DNA of 64,000 bases from an uncultured Bacteroidia bacterium (GTDB lineage Bacteria > Bacteroidota > Bacteroidia > Bacteroidales > F082), in assembly GCA_902785755.1 (NCBI GenBank), contig CACZZO010000011.1, positions 1 to 64,000 of the forward strand, given 5' to 3'. Below the pieces are notes generated by a model, which did no database searches, had not been told where the DNA came from, and was given only the letters and a program-made list of their open reading frames with translations. Positions 52,271 through 60,925 of this stretch are shown piece after piece. The position numbers and the translations under genes are program-made. Position 1 is the first letter of the stretch, and each line of letters begins with the position of its first letter.

Positions 52271-53139
52271 AAAATATTACAAACCTGTTCCTTAATCTTC
52301 TCCAATTCATCCTTCATTTGGACGACCAATTTCTGGATGCTCACTTCGTTGGCTTTCGAGCCTAACGTGTTGATTTCGCGGCCCATTTCTTGCGCGATGA
52401 AGCCGAGTTTCTTGCCCGCTTGGTCGTCGTCGCAACTCTCGTTGAAGTAGTTGCAATGCTGGCGCAGACGCACTTTCTCCTCGGTAATGTCCAATTTCTC
52501 AAGGTAATAAATCAGTTCCTGCTCGAAGCGGTTCTCGTCGTATTGGCCCGAAGTGGTCAGTTCGGCGAGGTTCTTCGTGATGCGCTGCTTGATGACCTCG
52601 TGGCGACTTTTCTCGAAAGGTTCGACTTGTCCCAACAGATTGAGAATCAATTCAACGCGGTGCAACAAATCTTTCTTCAAAGTTTGTCCTTCCTGAATAC
52701 GGAAGCCGTCAACGATGTCGAGGGCTTGGTCGAGGGTCTCCCCTACCTTGGCGATGAAAGCCTCGTCATAATTCTCAACCGGGATGTTGAAAATGCCCGG
52801 CATCTTAAACAACACGGAGGCCATGTCGGCAGTAGGCGGAATGTCGAGTTGAACAGAGATGGACTCAATCTGTTCCTTGTAGGCCTTCACAATGTCTTGG
52901 TCGATGTGGTAGGTTTGGGTCAAATCGGTGTCGGTGATGGTGATAACCGTATCGATTTTGCCGCGCTGCAACTTGGCGCCAATCCTATTGCGGAAGTCCA
53001 ACTCGGCGGCACGCAATTCGTTGGGCAGTTTGACCTGCAAGTCCAACTGTTTGCTGTTCAACGTCTTGACTTCGACGGTGATTTTCTTTGCATTAAAAGT
53101 TTGCTCGGCTATACCATAGCCAGTCATGGAACGAATCAT
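52267..53139 (-). CDS. yicC: YicC-family endoribonuclease-like protein
   Basis: 290 residues from MIRSMTGYGIAEQ, the invariant YicC start; longer in-frame sequence upstream is not used. The C-terminal DUF1732 part shows RLRQHCNYFNESCDDDQAGK, KLGFIAQEMGREINTLGSKA and VQMKDELEKIKEQV. YicC in E. coli has RNA-cleaving activity and affects small-RNA stability. It is coupled to gmk as in many bacteria and lies 20 nt after the lipoprotein gene. Confidence 0.94.
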   Translation of the reverse strand: MIRSMTGYGIAEQTFNAKKITVEVKTLNSKQLDLQVKLPNELRAAELDFRNRIGAKLQRGKIDTVITITDTDLTQTYHIDQDIVKAYKEQIESISVQLDIPPTADMASVLFKMPGIFNIPVENYDEAFIAKVGETLDQALDIVDGFRIQEGQTLKKDLLHRVELILNLLGQVEPFEKSRHEVIKQRITKNLAELTTSGQYDENRFEQELIYYLEKLDITEEKVRLRQHCNYFNESCDDDQAGKKLGFIAQEMGREINTLGSKANEVSIQKLVVQMKDELEKIKEQVCNIL

Positions 53140-53159
53140 AAGAAAAGGTTTTTGATTAA

Positions 53160-54221
53160 TCACTGCGTCACGAATCCCCACGGCTTACCAAAGAGATCCG
53201 ACTGGGTGCGAGACGAGATGGTCACCGGCTTCACCAAATTCACACGCGAGGAAAACACGCCATAGCCGCCCTTGACATTGGTATAGTCAGGAACAGTTTG
53301 CGAGAAGCCCGACTGCATATTCACTTGGATGTAGTTATACAATTCTTCGCCACCGGCGGAAAGGAAAATCTGCATCGGATACTTTTGGGCAGGGTCGACA
53401 AAGCGGATGTGGCGCACCACATTGGGATGGTTGGGGTCAGTCACCGTGTCGCCACCGATGGCATCGGTCAACAGCCTAAACAGGACATTCTCGCCGTAGG
53501 TCATGTAGAAACTACCGTCCTCAATGCTCAAATCGTCTTTGCTCTTTGTGCCCACCGAATAAGACACCTGCTTCTCGACGAAAGGCCCGCCATTAATGGA
53601 TTCCTCATAGTAAAACGCAATCTTCATGTCGTAAAACACCGCGTTCTCAGCCGCCTTGAACTTGATTTTACCTGTTTTGTCGCTCGGTTCGGCAGAAAAA
53701 TTGAGTCCCGTGGCGATAATCCTGAAATCCTCGCCACCCACAATGTCCGTTTCGGAGGTGATGGTGTCGTTGCCTTTGTGGACATAAAGTTTATATTTAT
53801 ACTTGCTGCCGCTCGCGCTCACTTTGAGAGGCTCATTCGTCCAATACACCTTCTGGTCGGGCGAATAGAAAACGCCTTCCTGCTTGTTGTGAATGGTCAT
53901 CGTATCAAGTTCGATGGTACGGCCTGTAGGATCATAATTGTTGCCGTAAACAGACTTGTATTCCACGATATAAGCCCTGAGTTTGCCCGGATAGTTGCAA
54001 GAATCAGCAATCAAGGCTACCTCGTTGGCATTGATGGGATGGTCGTTATTGCTTGAGAAAGCCCTGTTGATTCTCACAAAATTGGTGTCTTGGGAAGCGT
54101 CCAACAGGCCATAAATCACTGGAATGTCCTTGTAGTCGGCATAAAGGTCAACTCTGGTGGTGCAAGCACCGAAAAAGGCCACGCAAGCCAGCAGAGAGAA
54201 GTACAGAATGTGTTTTTTCAT
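53160..54221 (-). CDS. DUF4249-like lipoprotein
   Basis: 353 residues with the lipoprotein signal MKKHILYFSLLACVAFFGAC. The opening DLYADYKDIPVIYGLLDASQ and NFVRINRAFS match a family of Bacteroidota lipoproteins (DUF4249 or close). The rest is beta-rich, with EKQVSYSVGTKSKDDLS and ENVLFRLLTDAIGG. It heads the yicC-gmk-nadD transcript, with -7 box TATTTTTG upstream. Some DUF4249 proteins sit beside TonB-dependent receptors; none is seen here. Confidence 0.75.
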   Translation of the reverse strand: MKKHILYFSLLACVAFFGACTTRVDLYADYKDIPVIYGLLDASQDTNFVRINRAFSSNNDHPINANEVALIADSCNYPGKLRAYIVEYKSVYGNNYDPTGRTIELDTMTIHNKQEGVFYSPDQKVYWTNEPLKVSASGSKYKYKLYVHKGNDTITSETDIVGGEDFRIIATGLNFSAEPSDKTGKIKFKAAENAVFYDMKIAFYYEESINGGPFVEKQVSYSVGTKSKDDLSIEDGSFYMTYGENVLFRLLTDAIGGDTVTDPNHPNVVRHIRFVDPAQKYPMQIFLSAGGEELYNYIQVNMQSGFSQTVPDYTNVKGGYGVFSSRVNLVKPVTISSRTQSDLFGKPWGFVTQ

Positions 54222-54248
54222 CGTATGAAATCGTTTGATTAGAAGAGG

Positions 54249-54256
54249 CAAAAATA
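54249..54256 (-). promoter_or_regulatory. -7 box of the lipoprotein-yicC-gmk-nadD operon
   Basis: TATTTTTG on the minus strand, 28 nt before the lipoprotein ATG. Confidence 0.55.
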
Positions 54257-54297
54257 GTGTTTTTTTAGAAAATAGCGCTTCACTTTGTCAGATTTGT

Positions 54298-54305
54298 TAT
54301 TTTTG
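54298..54305 (+). promoter_or_regulatory. -7 box of the first PNGase F-like gene
   Basis: TATTTTTG, 24 nt before the ATG at 54330; divergent from the lipoprotein operon promoter. Confidence 0.5.
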
Positions 54306-54329
54306 TACCCAAATTCAAACAAAAATCCT

Positions 54330-56873
54330 ATGAAAAAATCAACTTTACTCGCATTGTTCTGCCTTTTGGCCACGATTGGCATGGCGCAGGTGGAATACGT
54401 TTACGACTTCAACAGCCTCACCGAAGGCTCGCAAAACCTCAACGGTCAGGACGGCTGGAAGACACATTACCAGACCGCGACTTCATCGCAAGACTTTGAT
54501 GTTTCGTATGTTTGCGGCTCCGACATGGCCCCTGACGAGACTATGGCCATTTGGTATCCTTACGGCGGCTCAGGCGTTGGTCGCACGGCCACGCGCAAGG
54601 CTTCCGACAATTTCAACTTCAACTTCCAGAACGGCGGTATCATGGACCTTGAAATCGACATGAACCGCACTTGGTGGGGCTCGTTTTTCGGCGTGGGCTT
54701 CGATGCCGACGGCGACGGCCACATCCTGCCCGGCATGACCGACCCCGACGGCGGCGTGTATCTCTTCATCAAGAGCCAAGGCGACAGCGGCCATGCTCGT
54801 GTGCATCTGCCCGATGGCACTTCCGTTCCCTTCGACTACGAGGAAGGCGGCTGGACGCGCTACAAGATGTCTTTTGACTTCACAGCCTACGACGGCGCAG
54901 GCGCGGTGACGGTGTTCGTGAAGCCCGGTTGCGAGGGCGAATGGCTACAGATGGCAGGTTGCACCAATGTTTGCATGAACCTCACGCCCGGCAGCGGCGA
55001 CAAGAACGACTACCAAGTGTGGGACGGCATTTTCTTCCACTCGCAAGGCGGCACGGGCGGCTTCGACAACCTCCTTGTACGCCAGCAGCCCGACGGCAAC
55101 GCCCAACTCATCGAAATGGCCGACATCCCGAACCAATTGGTTTTCAACGATCCGATTACCTTGCAGGCAACGGCCTCTTCGGGACTGCCTGTTTCCTTTG
55201 AATTAATGGAAGGTCCCGCCACGATTAATGGCAACATTTTGACCTTGACGGGCGAGACAGGTATCGTGAAGCTGAAGGCCACCCAAGCCGGCAACGCCAA
55301 CTGGCTACCCGCTCCCGATGTGGTGAAATCGTTTGAAGTGGTCGACCCTGATGACTACGAGCCTGAAGTGAAGATTCGTCGCCCGTATGAGGGAACGAAG
55401 GTTTATTTGAATGAAATTCAACCCGTTATGATTGTCGTTTCGGCCTACATTGAGCATCCTGAAGTCATCAAGTTCACCGAAATCACGGCGAGCGTTGATG
55501 GAGTGGACATCCCTTTAAAGACCGACTATCCCGACAACCCTGAAAACGGCTATTATTATGGGTTCTTCACCCCCTTGAGCTTCACCAACTATGGCTTGAG
55601 CGTCAGCGTGACCCAAAGCGGCGGGAAAACGACGACTTATCACACTAATTTTGAAGTGACCAACCAGATTGACAACCATTTGGACATCGTAACGATGAAC
55701 GGCGACCTCGTTTGCACCCCGACGGTGCATAGCGCGAAAGGCGAATATGTGATGCCTACACATGTGGGCGCGTTCAGCGAGATTTTGGCCCACTACGACC
55801 ACACTTGCGTGAACAACAATTGCGACCCCTACGACCGCGTTGGCGGTGTGAAGGTGCGCAACTATCGCGGCGAGTGGGTGGAACTGTTCCGCTACACCAC
55901 TCCCTTCGGCGTGCAATGCGAGGATGATTTGGATGTGAGCGACTACACCTCCTTATTGCAAGGCTTGGTCGAGTTTGAATACTACATGGAGAGTTGGGGC
56001 GGCAGCGGCTACAACCCCACGCTGATTTTCAGTTTCACCAAAGGCACGCCCGCCTATCTCTATGCCGATGTGGATGAGATTTGGTTCGACATCTATGCTT
56101 TCGGCGACTACGCCAACCAGCAGCCCGTGCCCGTGGTGAACTATGAGTTTAGCGACAAGGCGCAAGCCGCCAAACTGAAAATCACGACGACAGGCCACAA
56201 CTGGAGCAGCGGCACCAACAACTGCTACAACACGGGCAATGCCGCCGAGTTTTACGAAGCCACGCATCACATCCTTGTGAACGGGCAGAACAAGTACGAC
56301 CAGCACCTGTGGCGCACCTGCACGCCCAATCCTGCTGGCTGCCAGCCGCAAAACGGCACTTGGACCTACAACCGCAGCGGATGGTGCCCAGGTAGCATCG
56401 GCCTCGTGTGGGACTATGACCTTACGGAATACCTCGCCGCCGGACAAGCCGAGTTGTTCTACCAATTCGACCCGACCTATCTCGACCTCTGCCATCCCAA
56501 CCACCCCGACTGCATCGACGGCGTGACCTGCACCGAATGTGCCGCCCCCGACAACCCAGTGTTGCGCGTGGCGGGCAAGGTGGTCACCTTCAGCAACGAC
56601 GAGAACCTATTGGTGGGCCTCCACGAAACACACGCCGAGCCAGCCTTCACCGCCGACATCTTCCCCAATCCCGCCAAGGGCCAATTCACCCTCCGCACCG
56701 ATTACGACAAGGGGGCAGTCAGTGTGATGATGCTCAATATGCAGGGGCAAATGGTGATGTTCTTCACCGTGGAAGGCCAGCGCACCATCGACGTGAGCCG
56801 TCTGCCTGCTGGGGTTTATACTTTGCAGATGCTTGGCGGGAGCTTGGTGACGCGGAAATTGGTGGTGGAATGA
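54330..56873 (+). CDS. PNGase F-like T9SS-secreted glycoamidase
   Basis: 847 residues. The signal peptide (MKKSTLLALFCLLATIGMA) is followed by Gln. Residues 20-260 form a lectin-like beta domain, about 265-345 an Ig-like module, and 460-745 the PNGase F unit. Residues matching the PNGase F active site can be traced: CDPYDR near 498-503 (Asp60-Arg61), ESWGG near 552 (Glu118/Trp120), AAEFYEATHH near 638 (Glu206, with Phe for Trp207), and NRSGWCPGSIG near 683 (Arg248). PNGase F removes whole N-glycans from asparagine of glycoproteins. The last 80 residues are a T9SS sorting domain (IFPNPAKGQFTLRTDYD). A paralogue lies 0.9 kb downstream. Confidence 0.85.
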   Translation: MKKSTLLALFCLLATIGMAQVEYVYDFNSLTEGSQNLNGQDGWKTHYQTATSSQDFDVSYVCGSDMAPDETMAIWYPYGGSGVGRTATRKASDNFNFNFQNGGIMDLEIDMNRTWWGSFFGVGFDADGDGHILPGMTDPDGGVYLFIKSQGDSGHARVHLPDGTSVPFDYEEGGWTRYKMSFDFTAYDGAGAVTVFVKPGCEGEWLQMAGCTNVCMNLTPGSGDKNDYQVWDGIFFHSQGGTGGFDNLLVRQQPDGNAQLIEMADIPNQLVFNDPITLQATASSGLPVSFELMEGPATINGNILTLTGETGIVKLKATQAGNANWLPAPDVVKSFEVVDPDDYEPEVKIRRPYEGTKVYLNEIQPVMIVVSAYIEHPEVIKFTEITASVDGVDIPLKTDYPDNPENGYYYGFFTPLSFTNYGLSVSVTQSGGKTTTYHTNFEVTNQIDNHLDIVTMNGDLVCTPTVHSAKGEYVMPTHVGAFSEILAHYDHTCVNNNCDPYDRVGGVKVRNYRGEWVELFRYTTPFGVQCEDDLDVSDYTSLLQGLVEFEYYMESWGGSGYNPTLIFSFTKGTPAYLYADVDEIWFDIYAFGDYANQQPVPVVNYEFSDKAQAAKLKITTTGHNWSSGTNNCYNTGNAAEFYEATHHILVNGQNKYDQHLWRTCTPNPAGCQPQNGTWTYNRSGWCPGSIGLVWDYDLTEYLAAGQAELFYQFDPTYLDLCHPNHPDCIDGVTCTECAAPDNPVLRVAGKVVTFSNDENLLVGLHETHAEPAFTADIFPNPAKGQFTLRTDYDKGAVSVMMLNMQGQMVMFFTVEGQRTIDVSRLPAGVYTLQMLGGSLVTRKLVVE

Positions 56874-56942
56874 TTTCAATATTTGCAAAATCCAAACAAT
56901 TTGCGTATTATTGTCCCATCTTCTTAATTTGAAAATTGAATC

Positions 56943-57746
56943 ATGGCGAAAATCATTGTCAACGAAACCGAAATTACCATTTTGGAAATCAATGAGAAAG
57001 ACTATATCTCGTTGACCGATATGGTGAAAGGCATAGAAAACGGATTGGCACTAATAGAAAAATGGTTGCGCAACAAGAACACCATCGAGTTTCTCGGCAT
57101 TTGGGAAGAAATGTACAATCCCGATTTTAATTCCCCCGAATTCGAGGGAATTAAGAATGCCGCTGGATTGAACAGGTTCATACTTTCCGTAAAGCAGTGG
57201 ATTGAAAAAACCCATGCAATAGGCATCATTGCTAAGGCCGGACGCTATGGCGGAACTTATGCACATAAAGACCTCGCTTTTGAATTTGCCTCGTGGGTCT
57301 CTCCCCAATTCAAGCTTTATTTGTTGAGAGAGTTTCAAAGGCTGAAAGAAGAAGAGCAAAAGCAACTTGGCTGGACGGCGAAACGCGAACTTTCAAAAAT
57401 CAACTATCACATTCACACCGATGCCATCAAGCAAAACCTAATTCCCGCTGAATTATCACCAATTCAAACCAGCATCATCTATGCTAACGAAGCCGATGTC
57501 CTCAATGTCGCCTTGTTTGGAATAACCGCTAAACAGTGGCGTGAAGAACATCCCGACCTAAAAGGCAACATCCGTGACTATGCATCCATCAATCAACTCA
57601 TTTGCTTATCGAACATGGAAAACCTCAATGCGGTTTTCATCAACAATGGTGTTCCACAATCTGAGAGATTGAAGGAACTGAACCGCATCGCCATTCAGCA
57701 AATGTTGGTTTTAGAAGAAATAGAAAACAGAAAACTCTTGAAATAA
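56943..57746 (+). CDS. KilA-N domain protein
   Basis: 267 residues. The KilA-N fold spans residues 1-135: ITILEINEKDYISLTDMVKG, IEKWLRNKNTIEFLGIWEE, IAKAGRYGGTYAHKDLAFEF and WVSPQFKLYLLREFQRLKEE. KilA-N domains bind nucleic acid and are found in phage and viral proteins and in bacterial single genes. The C-terminal part (QWREEHPDLKGNIRDYASI) is a common partner segment. It is more AT-rich than its neighbours and sits between two paralogous PNGase F-like genes, so it looks like an insertion. It ends 6 nt before the second paralogue. Confidence 0.9.
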   Translation: MAKIIVNETEITILEINEKDYISLTDMVKGIENGLALIEKWLRNKNTIEFLGIWEEMYNPDFNSPEFEGIKNAAGLNRFILSVKQWIEKTHAIGIIAKAGRYGGTYAHKDLAFEFASWVSPQFKLYLLREFQRLKEEEQKQLGWTAKRELSKINYHIHTDAIKQNLIPAELSPIQTSIIYANEADVLNVALFGITAKQWREEHPDLKGNIRDYASINQLICLSNMENLNAVFINNGVPQSERLKELNRIAIQQMLVLEEIENRKLLK

Positions 57747-57752
57747 AAAATC

Positions 57753-60356
57753 ATGAAAAAAGTAACCTTACTCCTCTCCATGATGGCCCTGTCCATCAGC
57801 TTGTTTGCCCAGACGACGGCAACTTGCGACTTCAACAATTACACTGAGAACGCCCCGCTCAACGGACAACACGGATGGGTGGCGCGACCCCACAGCGCGG
57901 GCGGCGGACAACTGAAGACCGAATATCTCGGTGGTGGCGGACAAACCACGCCCGACGAAACCATGGGTGCCTTCTTCGACAACGCCAACACCAACTTCGG
58001 CGAAGTAGCCACCCACAAATCAACGCCCGACTTTCCCTTCGACTTCTCGACGGGTGGCACCATCGAGGTGGAAATCGACATGTTCCGCAACTGGTGGGGC
58101 ACCTGCTTCGGCATCGGCTACGACGCCAACGGCGACGGCGTTGTGCTGCCCCCAATGAGTTACGAGGCCACCTGCCCCAACCCCAACCTGAACGTGCAGG
58201 ACGGCGGCATCTATTTCATCACCACGGGCATCGACCCACGCCCCAGTTTCGTCAACGGCATCGTGCTGCCCGACAACACCATGCCCGTCGATTTCGACTA
58301 TCAAAACGAATACGGTACTTGGACGCGCTGGAAAATCATGATCGACCTTGAGGCCAACGGCGGCCAAGGCTCCGTCACCCTCTTTGCCGACCACGGCTGC
58401 ACGGGCGAGTTTGAACCCGTGCCCGAAATCCAAGGCATTAATGCTGGACTCACCCCGGGCAGCGGTGACCGTTTCGACCCAGCTGCATGGGATGGCGTGT
58501 TCTTCCTCAGCAGTTCGCATGGCGGCTTCGACAATATCGTAGTGCGCCACACGCCCGCAGGATTGGCTTCGCAATTCATTGAGTTTGAAGCCATCCCCGA
58601 CAAACTTGTCTTCGACGAGCCTTTTGGACTCAATGCCACGGCCACTTCGGGACTGCCAGTCAGTTTCGAGGTTTTGGAAGGTCCCGCCACGCTGAACGGC
58701 AACACCGTAACCCTAAGCGGCGAGGAAGGTACCGTGAAAATACGCGCCACACAAGGCGGCGACGGCACGCAATGGCAAGCCGCACCTGCCGTGAACCGCA
58801 CCTTTGAGGTGGTCAACCCCGACAACTACACGCCTGAAATCACGATTCGCAGGCCTTACGAGGGGCTGAACGTCTACATGAGCGAACTGAAGCCTGTGAT
58901 GTTGGTTTTGAGTGCCCACGTCGAGCATGGCAATGTCATCAAGTTTGAGGATGTGTCGTGCAGCATTGGTAGCCAGACCGTGAAATTGCAGACCGCCTAT
59001 CCCGACGACCCCGACAACGGCTATTGGTACGGCCTCTGGGAACCTACTTCATTCGGTGACTTTAACATGACCGCAACCATCACGCAATCAGGAGGAAAAA
59101 CGACTTCGGTGAGCAACCATTTCACCGTGACTAACACCTTCAACAATGTGGATGCCGTGGCCATGAACGGCGACCTTGTTGTGACGGCCTCGCAACAAAC
59201 CGCACACGGCGAATATGCCCTGCCCTCGCATGTGGGCGCCTTCGCCACGATTAATGCCCACTATGACCACCGTTGCGTGAACAGCGATTGCGACCCATAC
59301 GACCGCATCGGTTATGTGCGCGTGAAGAACTTCCGTGGCGAGTGGGTCGAGTTGTTCCGCTACTGCTCGCCCTTTGGCGTGGAATGTGACGACAACCTTG
59401 ACGTGACCGACTACACCTCCATCCTGCAAGGCTTGGTGGAATTTGAGGTCTATTACCAAACTTGGGACGGCAGCGGCTATTGCCCGATTTTGACTTTCAA
59501 CATGCAAAAAGGCACACCCGAATACCTCTACAGCGACGTGCAGCCCATCTGGTTCGGGGCTTACGATTTCGGCGATTATGCCAACCAGCAGCCCGTGCCT
59601 GAAATGGACTTCGAGTTTGCCGAAAACACCGCCGAAGCCCACCTGAAAATCATCACCACGGGCCACAATTGGAGCAGTGCCATCAGTGGCGGCTCGGCCT
59701 ACAACACGGGCAACGCGGCGGAGTTTTACGAGGCCACGCACCATGTTTATGTGAACGGCAACCTCAAGTTCGACCAGCACCTGTGGCAAACTTGTACCCC
59801 AAATCCGGCAGGTTGCCAGCCCCAAAATGGCACATGGTCTTACAACCGCAGCGGATGGTGCCCTGGCAGCATCGGCATGGTGTGGGACTACGACCTGACG
59901 GAATACCTGCCCAACGGTGGCGCACATCTTTTCTATCAGTTCGACCCGACCTATATTGACTATTGTCACCCCAATTATCCCGACTGCCACGACGGACAGA
60001 ACTCATGCCCCCACTGCTCCGACCCCGACAATCCAATTCTGCGCGTTTCGGGCATGGTGGTGAGCCGCTCCAACAGCGAAGGCACTTTGCTCGACATCAA
60101 GGAATATGTTGACTTTGAGAAAGACCCATTCACAGTGAGCATTTCGCCCAACCCAGTGAAAAGCCAAATGACCATCGCCACTGACTATAAGTTGGGCAAA
60201 CTCAGTGTCCACATCATCAACGCGCAAGGCGTGGAAGTGCGCGGCTTTGTGATGGACAAACAAACGACTATCGATGTCAGCGACTTGCCGTCGGGCCTTT
60301 ATTTCGTGAGTGTCATCGGCGGAAAAGTCGTGACGAAAAAAATCGTCATTGAATGA
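57753..60356 (+). CDS. PNGase F-like T9SS-secreted glycoamidase, second copy
   Basis: 867 residues; same architecture as the first copy. The signal peptide (MKKVTLLLSMMALSISLFA) is followed by Gln. The active-site-like elements are CDPYDR near residue 513, YQTWDGSGY near 567 (where the other copy has ESW, so the Glu118 position appears to be Gln or Thr here), AAEFYEATHH near 660 and NRSGWCPGSIG near 700. The sorting domain starts SISPNPVKSQMTIATDYK and ends KKIVIE. The copies differ enough to be old duplicates. The change at the Glu118 position may alter or abolish activity. A terminator follows. Confidence 0.85.
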   Translation: MKKVTLLLSMMALSISLFAQTTATCDFNNYTENAPLNGQHGWVARPHSAGGGQLKTEYLGGGGQTTPDETMGAFFDNANTNFGEVATHKSTPDFPFDFSTGGTIEVEIDMFRNWWGTCFGIGYDANGDGVVLPPMSYEATCPNPNLNVQDGGIYFITTGIDPRPSFVNGIVLPDNTMPVDFDYQNEYGTWTRWKIMIDLEANGGQGSVTLFADHGCTGEFEPVPEIQGINAGLTPGSGDRFDPAAWDGVFFLSSSHGGFDNIVVRHTPAGLASQFIEFEAIPDKLVFDEPFGLNATATSGLPVSFEVLEGPATLNGNTVTLSGEEGTVKIRATQGGDGTQWQAAPAVNRTFEVVNPDNYTPEITIRRPYEGLNVYMSELKPVMLVLSAHVEHGNVIKFEDVSCSIGSQTVKLQTAYPDDPDNGYWYGLWEPTSFGDFNMTATITQSGGKTTSVSNHFTVTNTFNNVDAVAMNGDLVVTASQQTAHGEYALPSHVGAFATINAHYDHRCVNSDCDPYDRIGYVRVKNFRGEWVELFRYCSPFGVECDDNLDVTDYTSILQGLVEFEVYYQTWDGSGYCPILTFNMQKGTPEYLYSDVQPIWFGAYDFGDYANQQPVPEMDFEFAENTAEAHLKIITTGHNWSSAISGGSAYNTGNAAEFYEATHHVYVNGNLKFDQHLWQTCTPNPAGCQPQNGTWSYNRSGWCPGSIGMVWDYDLTEYLPNGGAHLFYQFDPTYIDYCHPNYPDCHDGQNSCPHCSDPDNPILRVSGMVVSRSNSEGTLLDIKEYVDFEKDPFTVSISPNPVKSQMTIATDYKLGKLSVHIINAQGVEVRGFVMDKQTTIDVSDLPSGLYFVSVIGGKVVTKKIVIE

Positions 60357-60375
60357 TTCCTCGAATCCTATTAAT

Positions 60376-60409
60376 CGAAAAAAGACCGCGAGTTTGCGGT
60401 CTTTTTTTC
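60376..60409. terminator. bidirectional terminator
   Basis: AAAAAAGACCGC / GCGGTCTTTTTTT with a 6-nt loop between convergent genes. Confidence 0.92.
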
Positions 60410-60428
60410 GTTATTGGAGATGATTGGG

Positions 60429-60884
60429 TCAGAACATGTAGCGTATGCCCAAACACAACCCCCATCCGAATCCAGCATAATTGCCAATGAAATTCCACAT
60501 GGGCCGAAAATCCAACGAGAGTTGCAATGGGATGGGCAGTTCATAGTCGAGACCTACTTGGCCACCCAAAGAAACATTGAAATAGTTGCTTCCTTCCACA
60601 GATTGGAAAATACTCAACTGGGCGCCAGGGCCCACATACCAGCCAAGTCGGTCCACAATGTTCCAATGCCATTGGTAAATGCCAGTAAGGCTGAAATAAC
60701 GGTAAGTGTTCCAAGTCGCGAAACCGTTGATACCAAGGTCAAGTTCGAGTCGGTTGGTGTTGCCTAACATTTTCTGCCATGAAACTTCGGCACCCGTACC
60801 AAAACGCACACCCAAGTTGTTCTGTGCATTGGCGGCAAAGGCCAAACCCATAACTGCCACCATGATTAGCAATACTTTCTTCAT
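60429..60884 (-). CDS. small outer membrane beta-barrel protein
   Basis: 151 residues. The signal peptide MKKVLLIMVAVMGLAFAANA is followed by Gln. It is a small barrel: NLGVRFGTGAEVSWQKML, RLELDLGINGFATWNTYRYF, GWYVGPGAQLSIFQ, LSLDFRPMWNF, ending GICLGIRYMF-like with a C-terminal Phe (actual end GLCLGIRYMF). It belongs to the OmpX/PorT-like outer membrane beta-barrel group; the function is not evident. It lies 41 nt downstream of the cyclase-like gene on the same strand. Confidence 0.85.
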   Translation of the reverse strand: MKKVLLIMVAVMGLAFAANAQNNLGVRFGTGAEVSWQKMLGNTNRLELDLGINGFATWNTYRYFSLTGIYQWHWNIVDRLGWYVGPGAQLSIFQSVEGSNYFNVSLGGQVGLDYELPIPLQLSLDFRPMWNFIGNYAGFGWGLCLGIRYMF

Positions 60885-60925
60885 TTTTCTAAATTTTGAT
60901 TGATAAATAATTGATTAATAATAGA

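Noticed and set aside
56943..57746. Prophage remnant suggested by the KilA-N gene
   Set aside because: No other phage gene, integrase or attachment repeat was seen nearby; the single gene is better described as an isolated insertion.
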